Shown here: positions 1 through 5,223 of the stretch, piece by piece
Numbering within the stretch: position 1 is the stretch's first letter
Layout: every line of letters begins with the position of its first letter
Origin: Caulobacter sp.
Lineage (GTDB): Bacteria; Pseudomonadota; Alphaproteobacteria; Caulobacterales; Caulobacteraceae
NCBI GenBank assembly: GCA_014378155.1
Contig: JACMOF010000120.1
Location: 1 to 5,223, forward strand
Direction: 5' to 3'
Length of the DNA stretch: 5,223 nt
The notes under the pieces: model-generated
Seen by the model: the letters and a program-made list of their open reading frames with translations, nothing else
Told to the model about the DNA's origin: nothing
Database searches by the model: none
Position numbers and translations under genes: made by a program

Positions 1-6
1 AGAAAA

Positions 7-83
7 TGGCGCGCCCGGAACGATTCGAACGTCCGACCCTCAGATTCGTAGTCTGATGCTCTATCCAGCTGAGCTACGGGCGC
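7..83 (-). tRNA. tRNA-Arg (anticodon ACG)
   Basis: Read on the minus strand this is a complete 77-nt tRNA cloverleaf. The 7-bp acceptor stem is GCGCCCG (83-77) with CGGGCGC (17-11). The D arm is closed by GCTC/GAGC. The anticodon stem TCAGA/TCTGA encloses the loop CTACGAA, with anticodon ACG at 49-47. The T arm has the loop TTCGAAT on the stem GGACG/CGTTC, with one G-U pair. The discriminator base is G (10), and the 3' CCA is encoded (9-7). A short T-rich trailer follows at 6-1. The ACG anticodon reads CGN arginine codons, and in bacteria its first base is normally deaminated to inosine by TadA. No defect is visible in any arm. Confidence 0.97.
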
Positions 84-107
84 GCATTGCCTTTCGGCGA
101 GGCGGGG

Positions 108-136
108 GAGATAGCCCGTTCACCGGTGGGGCGCAA
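108..136 (-). promoter_or_regulatory. Candidate housekeeping promoter of tRNA-Arg
   Basis: On the minus strand there is TTGCGCC (136-130), a 14-base spacer, then GCTATCTC (115-108). This resembles the Caulobacter sigma-70-type consensus TTGACGS, N10-14, GCTANAWC as I recall it. The -10 element has one mismatch and the -35 element keeps TTG and the GC-rich end. The -10 element lies about 25 bases upstream of the mature tRNA 5' end, which allows a short leader. Assignment is by motif and position only. Confidence 0.5.
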
Positions 137-187
137 GCGGGTTTTCATGCAGATGGGGGGAAGTTTGTGGAGAACCAGGGCGGGGGC

Positions 188-212
188 TTGACCCGCAAGG
201 CCGCGCTCCCCT
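188..212 (+). promoter_or_regulatory. Weak candidate promoter of the gamma-glutamyltransferase gene
   Basis: TTGACCC (188-194) is followed after 10 bases by GCTCCCCT (205-212). The -35 element is good for a Caulobacter-type housekeeping promoter. The -10 element keeps only GCT plus one T of GCTANAWC, so the match is poor. It would give a leader of roughly 85 bases before the ATG at 302. No operator or other regulatory repeat is recognisable in the 84-301 spacer. Confidence 0.25.
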
Positions 213-289
213 TTTGAAAGACCTGGACGACCTTGGCCGCGCGTGGATCCGCGCTGGTGCGGGCGCCGTTCGCTTACCGACCTTTCGAC

Positions 290-294
290 GGAAG
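290..294 (+). promoter_or_regulatory. Shine-Dalgarno site deciding the transferase start
   Basis: GGAAG at 290-294 lies 7 bases before the ATG at 302, a normal spacing. The open frame continues upstream to a TTG at 233. That would place 23 polar and charged residues before a hydrophobic lipoprotein signal, which would spoil the signal. The site and the signal peptide together favour 302. Confidence 0.65.
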
Positions 295-301
295 TCCGCC
301 C

Positions 302-2032
302 ATGCGCTTGATCGCCCCCCTGGTTCTCGCCTTGCTCGCCGGTTGCGCGCCCCTGGCGGCCGTGACGCCGGAACCGGCGATGGCCGCGACGCCGATCGCC
401 GCGACGCCCGTCTATTCGCCGCGGGGCATGGTCGCCGCCGCCAATCCGCTGGCGGTCGCGGCGGGGCTGCGGGTGCTGCGCGATGGCGGGTCGGCCGTGG
501 ATGCGGCGGTGGCGGTGCAATCGGTGCTCGGTCTGGTCGAGCCGCAAAGCTCGGGCCTGGGCGGCGGATCGTTCATGGTGTTCTACGACGCCAAGACCGG
601 CAAGGTGACCGCCTATGACGGTCGTGAGAAGGCTCCGCGGGCGGCCACGCCGCAGCTTTTCATGGGACCGGACGGCAAGCCGCTGGACTTCGTCACCGCC
701 CTGCTTTCCGGCCGCTCGACGGGCGTGCCGGGGGCTGTGGCCATGCTGGCCCAGGCCCAGAAGGAGCACGGCAAGGCGGCGTGGGGCACGCTGTTCAAGG
801 ACGCCGAGGCCCTGGCCGATGGCGGCTTTACCGTCAGTCCACGCCTGGCCGGGATGATCAACAGCCCGCGCATTCCGGAGAACGTCGCGCCCGACGTCAT
901 CACCTATTTCACCAAGCCGAACGGCCAGCGCTACCAGGCCGGCGACACGCTGAAGAACCCGGCCTACGCCGTCACCCTGCGCAGCCTGGCCGCCAAGGGG
1001 CCCAGCGCGCTCTATGACGGCCCGCTGGCCCAGGCGATCGTCGATCGACTGCATCAGGGCGAGCTGTCGTCGAGCATGACACTGGCCGATCTGAAGGCCT
1101 ACAGGCCGCGCTCGGCCGACGCCCTGTGCCGGCCGTGGAAGGTCTATACGGTCTGCGTGCCCAACCCGTCGTCGAGCGGCGCGTCGCTGCTGCAGGCCTT
1201 GATGATGCTGGAACACACCGACATCGCCACGCGTGGGCCGACCGATCCGACAGCCTGGACGCAGATGGCCGAGGCCGAACGGGTGATGTACGCCGACCGC
1301 GACCGCTATATCGGCGATCCGTCCTTCGTGAAGGTTCCGGTCGAAGGCCTGCTGGACCCCGCCTATGTGGCGGAGCGCGCGAAGCTGATCGGCACGAGCG
1401 CGGGTCCGGCGCCCACCTTTGGCCTGCCCAGGGGCGCCCCGGTCGTGGGCGCGGACTCGACGCGTGAGCCGGCCGGCACGACCCACATGGTCATCGTCGA
1501 TCCGCAGGGCAATGTGGTGTCAATGACCACCACGGTCGAGAGCGTCTTCGGCTCTGGCCGGATGGTCGGCGGCTTCTTCCTCAACAACCAGCTGACCGAC
1601 TTCAACTTCGACCCGAAAGACCGCGACGGCGCCCCCGGGGCCAACGCCGTGGCCGGCGGCAAGCGGCCGCGCTCGTCGATGGTTCCGGTCATCGTGCTCG
1701 ACAAGGACGACAAGTTCCTGGCGGCCCTGGGTTCGCCAGGCGGCTCGGCGATCCTGTCCTATAATCTCAAGGCCATGGTCGGGGTGTTCGACTGGGGCCT
1801 GTCCATGCAGCAGGCGATCAACCTGCCCAATATCGTGGCGCGCGGCGACAGCTTCTCGGCCGATGTCGAGAAGTTCGGGCCGGAGATGACGGCGGCTCTG
1901 CAGGCGCGGGGCGTGGCCATCCGTACCGGCCAGAACGAGACCTCCGGCCTGCATGGCGTGATCGTCCGGCCGGGTGGCGTGCTGGAAGGCGGGGCGGATC
2001 CTCGGCGCGAGGGCGTGGCCAAGGGGCTGTAG
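302..2032 (+). CDS. ggt: Gamma-glutamyltransferase, predicted lipoprotein
   Basis: This 576-residue protein is a gamma-glutamyltranspeptidase/glutathione hydrolase (N-terminal nucleophile family). It cleaves the gamma-glutamyl bond of glutathione and related compounds and passes the group to water or an amino acid. The precursor self-cleaves to large and small subunits. Cleavage is expected before Thr393 in the TTHMVIVD motif, giving a small subunit of about 184 residues. Other family signatures are DGREKAP (Arg108, which would contact the glutamyl carboxylate), LNNQLTDF (Asp433), RPRSSM (Ser458/Ser459) and GSPGGS (Gly480/Gly481, oxyanion hole). The C-terminal ADPRREG is also typical. The N-terminus has a short hydrophobic stretch ending LLAGC, a lipobox with Cys15 as the lipidated residue. 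Export to the periplasmic side and membrane anchoring are therefore likely. Ala16 follows the Cys, so there is no inner-membrane retention aspartate by the E. coli rule. Length and motif order suggest an intact enzyme. It stands alone and converges on the kinase gene. Physiological substrate is not shown by the context. Confidence 0.93.
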   Translation: MRLIAPLVLALLAGCAPLAAVTPEPAMAATPIAATPVYSPRGMVAAANPLAVAAGLRVLRDGGSAVDAAVAVQSVLGLVEPQSSGLGGGSFMVFYDAKTGKVTAYDGREKAPRAATPQLFMGPDGKPLDFVTALLSGRSTGVPGAVAMLAQAQKEHGKAAWGTLFKDAEALADGGFTVSPRLAGMINSPRIPENVAPDVITYFTKPNGQRYQAGDTLKNPAYAVTLRSLAAKGPSALYDGPLAQAIVDRLHQGELSSSMTLADLKAYRPRSADALCRPWKVYTVCVPNPSSSGASLLQALMMLEHTDIATRGPTDPTAWTQMAEAERVMYADRDRYIGDPSFVKVPVEGLLDPAYVAERAKLIGTSAGPAPTFGLPRGAPVVGADSTREPAGTTHMVIVDPQGNVVSMTTTVESVFGSGRMVGGFFLNNQLTDFNFDPKDRDGAPGANAVAGGKRPRSSMVPVIVLDKDDKFLAALGSPGGSAILSYNLKAMVGVFDWGLSMQQAINLPNIVARGDSFSADVEKFGPEMTAALQARGVAIRTGQNETSGLHGVIVRPGGVLEGGADPRREGVAKGL

Positions 2033-2050
2033 GGGGGCTGTAGGGGGGCT
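2023..2050 (+). repeat. Short 11-base tandem repeat over the ggt stop codon
   Basis: The unit CTGTAGGGGGG occurs twice exactly (2027-2037 and 2038-2048). Period-11 matching extends from 2023 to 2050, about 2.5 units. The ggt stop codon TAG (2030-2032) lies in the first unit. It looks like a local slippage duplication at the gene end, and no function is evident. Confidence 0.8.
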
Positions 2051-2070
2051 CTGCGTTCTTCGAGGCTTGC

Positions 2071-2125
2071 CTAGAGCATTTTTCGAGCGAAGTGGTTCCG
2101 GTTCCCGTGAAGAAAAATGCTCTAG
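2071..2125. repeat. Dispersed-type intergenic palindrome, possible bidirectional terminator
   Basis: CTAGAGCATTTTTC (2071-2084) and GAAAAATGCTCTAG (2112-2125) form a perfect 14-bp inverted repeat around a 27-base centre. The centre carries AGCGAAGTGG and two adjacent copies of GGTTCC (2094-2105). The pattern of AGAGCATTTTC arms around AGCGAAGTGG, CCGGTTC and CGTGAAG matches what I recall as an abundant intergenic repeat in rhizobia, methylobacteria and relatives. That family assignment is from memory. The element sits between convergent genes, and its right arm overlaps the kinase stop codon (2122-2124). A long stem here could end transcription from both sides, but neither strand has a clean U-tract directly after the stem, so terminator function is inference. 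Confidence 0.85.
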
Positions 2126-3636
2126 GGTTTGGAGTTCGCCTTGGGCTTCACCGGGGCCGGCGCCGGCTCGAGCACGCCTGCCAAGGTCAGGTCGAACACC
2201 GAGCCGCCCGGTCCTGTCTCGACGAGCGCCAGATCGCCGCCATGGCCTTGGGCCAGCTCACGAGCGATCGCCAGGCCCAGGCCCGTGCCGCCCCGCCGCA
2301 CCGAGCCGACGAACGGCTGGAAGAGGTTGTTGCGAGCCCTTTCCGGCACGCCCGGGCCATCGTCCGACAGGCGCAGCACGCTCATGCCGTCGACGCGGCG
2401 CAATTCGACAAAGACCTTGCCCTTGCCCCCGCGATCGGGGGAGCCCTCGATGGCCTCGCGAGCGTTGCGCAGCAGGTTGGTCAGGATGCGATGCAATTGA
2501 TCGGGATCGGCCAGCACCTGCTCGCGGGTCTCGATGACGGTCTCCAAAGCCACCCCGGTCGGCAGCAGGCCCGAGTCCTCGGCGGCCATGTCGAGGGCGG
2601 CGCGGAGCGGCAGCGGTCGGACCAGCGGCGCGGGCTCCTTGGACTTGCCATAGGCCATGACATCGGTGGCCAGGGTGATGGCGCGGTCGAGGGCGCGTTC
2701 GAGACGCGGCAAGGCCTGGGCGACCTTGGGATCGCCGAGCGCGGCCAGGCGGTCCGACGCCATCTGGGCGCTGGTCAGCATGTTGCGCAGGTCGTGATTG
2801 ATCTTGGCCACCGCCTCGCCCAGGGCGGCCAGGCGGGCCTTGGCCTGCAGGGCGGTGATCAGGTCGGTCTGCATCAGGTCGAGCTCGCGCTCGGCGCGGC
2901 CGATCTCGTCGCGGCGGCGCGAGACCACGACGCGGGCGCGAGCGTCCTCGGGGTCGGCGCGGAACCGCTCCATGGCCTGGGTGATGCGCTGCATCGGGCG
3001 CACCAGCAGGAAGTTCAGCGATAGATAGATCAGCCCTCCCGCCAGCAAGGCGACGAACAGGGTCACCGCCGCCAGCCGGCCGAAATAGCCAATCAGCTGG
3101 GCCTTCAGCGGGCCGTCGGGCAGCACGATCTCGACGAACTCGGCTTCCTGGCGGAAACGCGGCTCGGCCATCACCCGCACCATGCTGCCCGGCGCGCTCT
3201 TCAAGGTGAAGAACGGGGCGGCGAGCCACGAGCCGGAGTTCTGGCGGCGCAGGTCCACGAGATAGGGCGGCTTGATCTTGAGGCCGCGCGGCTCGGTGGG
3301 CAAGACCAGGCGGCGGGCGCCATCGACCTCCAGGGCGACGATCACCACACCAGCCTGGTCCAGCAATTGCTGGGAGACCTTGTCGGTGATCCGGCGCTCG
3401 GGGTCGGCGTCGGCGATGGTCGAGGCCAGCTCGGCGGCGCGGACCCGATCCAGCAGCCACTGCTTCTCGAAGTCGGCCAGGGCCGGTGGCAGGATGAAGG
3501 CGCCGGCGATCGCCACGAACAGGGCGGTCAGCAGCAGCAGGCGCGCCGACAGGCCGCCGGGCCACGGGAAGCGACGCCCTGGCTTTCCCCCTGACGGGGG
3601 CGGTTCGGTCTCTGACGACGTGACCGGCTCGGCCAT
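2122..3636 (-). CDS. Membrane sensor histidine kinase, orphan in this window
   Basis: This 504-residue protein has the layout of a transmembrane two-component sensor kinase. A proline-rich cytoplasmic N-terminus is followed by membrane segment 1 (about 31-53) and a probable periplasmic sensing region (about 54-184) that I do not recognise. Membrane segment 2 (about 186-211) leads into a HAMP-like linker (about 212-265). The dimerization/phosphoacceptor helix carries INHDLRN with His281. The ATPase domain has an N box (NLLRNAREAI, Asn387 and Asn391), a G1 box (DDGPG, 425-429), an F-box-like LFQPF (438-442) and a G2 box (GGTGLGL, 449-455). All expected catalytic motifs are present, so it should be active. 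The tail is proline- and alanine-rich. No response regulator is adjacent, and the downstream gene converges, so the partner and signal are unknown. The start ATG lies 9 bases after the previous stop. Only a poor ribosome site (GAAG, 12 bases upstream) is seen, which suggests translational coupling. Confidence 0.93.
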   Translation of the reverse strand: MAEPVTSSETEPPPSGGKPGRRFPWPGGLSARLLLLTALFVAIAGAFILPPALADFEKQWLLDRVRAAELASTIADADPERRITDKVSQQLLDQAGVVIVALEVDGARRLVLPTEPRGLKIKPPYLVDLRRQNSGSWLAAPFFTLKSAPGSMVRVMAEPRFRQEAEFVEIVLPDGPLKAQLIGYFGRLAAVTLFVALLAGGLIYLSLNFLLVRPMQRITQAMERFRADPEDARARVVVSRRRDEIGRAERELDLMQTDLITALQAKARLAALGEAVAKINHDLRNMLTSAQMASDRLAALGDPKVAQALPRLERALDRAITLATDVMAYGKSKEPAPLVRPLPLRAALDMAAEDSGLLPTGVALETVIETREQVLADPDQLHRILTNLLRNAREAIEGSPDRGGKGKVFVELRRVDGMSVLRLSDDGPGVPERARNNLFQPFVGSVRRGGTGLGLAIARELAQGHGGDLALVETGPGGSVFDLTLAGVLEPAPAPVKPKANSKP

Positions 3637-3645
3637 CTGTCTGGG

Positions 3646-4383
3646 TTACTTCACGTCTGAGGCTTCGGCAACGCGCCGGTTACGCCAATAGCGCCAGAGC
3701 GGCGGCAACAAGGCCAGGGCGCCCATGGCCACGATCGGCAGATAGATGCGCGGCGAGAACAGGCTGTGCATCGTCACCGGCTCGCCGCTCGCGAAGAAGT
3801 GGCCCAGGCCCGCGCCGATCCCAGCATAGACGAACGAGCTGGGAATCATGCCCAGGAACGAGGCCAGCAGATAGGTGCGCAGGGGGATGTTCATCAGCCC
3901 GGAGGCGACATTGACCAGCAGCAGCGGAAAGGCCGGGATCAGCCGCAGGGTCAACAGGTAAGAGAAGGCGTCGGCCTTGAACCCTTCCTCAACCCGCGCC
4001 AGCAGAGCCCCGGGCTTACGGCGCAGGAAGTCGCCGAAAGCCGTGCGGCAGACCAGATAGACCACGGTCGAACCGCCGGTGGCGCCGGTCACCGCCACGC
4101 AGCCGCCGCCGATCGGCCCGAACAGAAAGCCGCCGGTCAGCGAGAGGATCAGCGCGCCCGGAAGCGAGATCGAGACGGTGGCGACATAGATGAGGATATA
4201 GATCGCCGCACACTTCAGCGGATTGGCGTGGGCGTAGGCCTGCAGCGCCGTACCTTGGGCCTGCAGGGTCTCTAGCGACAGCCTGCCGGCCAGGCCCGTG
4301 CCCAGGGCAAGGGCCAGCAGGAGGAGGAGGGCCGCCAGGGGCCCGAAGCGACGTAGCCACGTCAGGGCGGCGTCGGGGGTCAT
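3646..4383 (-). CDS. TVP38/TMEM64-family (VTT domain) membrane protein
   Basis: This 245-residue protein is strongly hydrophobic and resembles the TVP38/TMEM64 (SNARE-associated, VTT domain; DedA superfamily) integral membrane proteins, such as YdjX/YdjZ-type proteins. Hydrophobic stretches lie at about 14-33, 57-75, 78-112, 141-160, 170-195 and 212-230. Supporting motifs are the glycine-rich LTGGFLFGPIGGG (82-94), RLIPAFP (147-153) and NVASGL (158-163), and the GMIPSSFVYAGIGAGLG stretch (178-194). Members have been linked to lipid scrambling or membrane homeostasis, but the exact substrate of this one cannot be inferred. The ATG at 4383-4381 overlaps the pyrD stop as ATGA, and GGGA lies 4 bases upstream, so it is probably translated by coupling. 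An in-frame extension upstream only reads the wrong frame of pyrD. The C-terminus is basic (WRYWRNRR) and likely cytoplasmic. Confidence 0.88.
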   Translation of the reverse strand: MTPDAALTWLRRFGPLAALLLLLALALGTGLAGRLSLETLQAQGTALQAYAHANPLKCAAIYILIYVATVSISLPGALILSLTGGFLFGPIGGGCVAVTGATGGSTVVYLVCRTAFGDFLRRKPGALLARVEEGFKADAFSYLLTLRLIPAFPLLLVNVASGLMNIPLRTYLLASFLGMIPSSFVYAGIGAGLGHFFASGEPVTMHSLFSPRIYLPIVAMGALALLPPLWRYWRNRRVAEASDVK

Positions 4384-5223
4384 GCAGTCCCGATCGCGTC
4401 GGTGACCGAGGCGAAGCCCTCGGCCCGGAGCCGGGCGGCCAGGTCGCGCTTGATGCGGCGGACCAGTCCCGGGCCGCCATAGACCAGGGCCGAATAGAGC
4501 TGTATCGCGCAGGCCCCGGCTTTGATCTTGGCCAGGGCGTCGGCGCCGCTGGCGACTCCGCCGGCCCCGATCAGCGCCAGGTGACCGCTGTTGACGGCGT
4601 GGAAGCGGGCGATCATGGCGTTGGAGGCGGCCAGCAGGGGCTGTCCCGACAGGCCGCCGCTTTCGGTGGCGTGCGGCGACCTCAGACCGCCGGGGCGGGC
4701 GATGGTGGTGTTGCTGACGATGATTCCGTTCAGGCCATTGGCCTTCACCGTCTCGACAATGGCCTCGACCTCGCCGTCCTCCAGGTCGGGCGCGACCTTC
4801 AGGAAGATCGGATAGTCCACCGTCCCTGCAGCCTTCAGCAGGCCGCGCGCCTCGGCCAGCTTGCCCAACAGGTCCTGAAGCGCCGCCTTGGTCTGCAGAG
4901 CCCGCAGGCCTGGGGTGTTGGGCGACGAGATGTTGACGGTGAAATAGTCCGACAAACCCCACAGGCGGGTCAGGCCGGTGACATAGTCGGCGATGCGGTC
5001 GGTCGCGTCCTTGTTGGCCCCGATATTGGCCCCGACGATACCGCGCGTCCGCTGCGCCTTCAGCGTCGACAGGCGGGCGGCGAACGGCTCCAGGCCTTCG
5101 TTATTGAAGCCCATGCGGTTGATCACCGCCTGGTCCTGCGTCAGGCGAAAGAGCCGCGGGCGCGGGTTTCCGGCCTGGGCCAGGGGCGTGACCGTGCCGC
5201 ATTCGACGAAGCCGAAGCCGGCC
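4380..5223 (-). CDS. pyrD: Dihydroorotate dehydrogenase (quinone), class 2; 5' end missing
   Basis: The visible 280 C-terminal residues are a class 2 dihydroorotate dehydrogenase. This FMN enzyme oxidises dihydroorotate to orotate in pyrimidine synthesis and passes electrons to membrane quinone. The reading frame is open through the window edge and begins GFGFVECGTVTP, so the gene continues past 5223. About 55-65 N-terminal residues are missing by comparison with the usual length near 340. INRMGFNN follows at fragment residues 34-41. The catalytic loop NISSPNTPGLR (97-107) has the catalytic-base serine at fragment position 100. FLKVAPDL (140-147) holds the FMN-contacting lysine, SNTT (170-173) and SGGLSGQPL follow, and the phosphate-binding IGAGGV (218-223) and IQLYSALVYGGP close the barrel. 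A GTG at 5126 is an internal valine, not the start. The serine in place of cysteine in the catalytic loop separates it from class 1 enzymes. The stop overlaps the next gene by 4 bases. Confidence 0.96.
   Translation of the reverse strand, partial: AGFGFVECGTVTPLAQAGNPRPRLFRLTQDQAVINRMGFNNEGLEPFAARLSTLKAQRTRGIVGANIGANKDATDRIADYVTGLTRLWGLSDYFTVNISSPNTPGLRALQTKAALQDLLGKLAEARGLLKAAGTVDYPIFLKVAPDLEDGEVEAIVETVKANGLNGIIVSNTTIARPGGLRSPHATESGGLSGQPLLAASNAMIARFHAVNSGHLALIGAGGVASGADALAKIKAGACAIQLYSALVYGGPGLVRRIKRDLAARLRAEGFASVTDAIGTA

Noticed and set aside
22..45. Two GATTC sites in the tRNA gene as CcrM (GANTC) methylation control.
   Set aside because: They fall in conserved tRNA sequence (T loop and anticodon arm), so they are explained by the RNA and do not indicate cell-cycle control.
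1..83. The tRNA gene as an integration site for a mobile element.
   Set aside because: The 3' end faces the left window edge and only 6 bases lie beyond it. No integrase or repeat of the tRNA end is visible in the window.
233..301. A longer transferase starting at the TTG at 233.
   Set aside because: It would bury the lipoprotein signal behind 23 extra residues and ignore the well-spaced GGAAG before the ATG at 302.
74..1486. A 470-codon open frame on the minus strand opposite ggt and overlapping the tRNA gene.
   Set aside because: Its product is a low-complexity mix of Arg, Gly, His and Gln typical of antisense frames in GC-rich genes. It has no recognisable domain, and it runs from inside the transferase into the tRNA.
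2092..3024. A 310-codon plus-strand open frame opposite the kinase, starting within the palindrome.
   Set aside because: The composition is that of an antisense shadow, and the kinase on the other strand has every expected motif.
2258..3565. A 435-codon minus-strand frame within the kinase gene.
   Set aside because: It is an out-of-phase reading of the kinase, rich in Arg, Pro and Gly, with no domain.
4384..4962. A long N-terminal extension of the TVP38-family protein.
   Set aside because: This stretch is the wrong frame of pyrD and is Arg/Gly-rich. The hydrophobic protein starts cleanly at the ATG overlapping the pyrD stop.

Overview
The window is GC-rich DNA with strong third-position GC bias, and its gene content fits an alphaproteobacterium, most likely Caulobacter or a close relative. 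Three things point there: promoter-like sites that match the Caulobacter housekeeping consensus, a dispersed palindrome of a kind I recall from many alphaproteobacterial genomes, and the character of the proteins. The genus is inference.

Layout from left to right: a complete tRNA-Arg(ACG) on the minus strand (7-83), with a plausible promoter at 108-136. A 218-base divergent spacer follows, carrying that promoter and a weaker candidate promoter for the next gene. A plus-strand gamma-glutamyltransferase with a lipoprotein signal occupies 302-2032. A short convergent spacer (2033-2121) holds an 11-base tandem repeat across the transferase stop codon and a 14-bp-stem palindrome. The rest is a compact minus-strand cluster, transcribed right to left: pyrD (5' end outside the window), a TVP38/TMEM64-family membrane protein, and a membrane sensor histidine kinase.

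The minus-strand cluster looks like one transcript. pyrD and the membrane protein gene overlap by 4 bases (ATGA), and the kinase starts 9 bases after the membrane protein stop. All three products are expected at the inner membrane, but I see no shared pathway between quinone-linked pyrimidine synthesis, a VTT-domain protein and the kinase. The transferase is a separate unit that would act on glutathione and other gamma-glutamyl compounds outside the cytoplasm.

I found no clearly new biological system. The points most worth a second look are the palindrome that supplies the kinase stop codon, the lipoprotein form and active-site variation of the transferase, and the orphan kinase with an HDLRN phosphoacceptor box placed behind pyrD.
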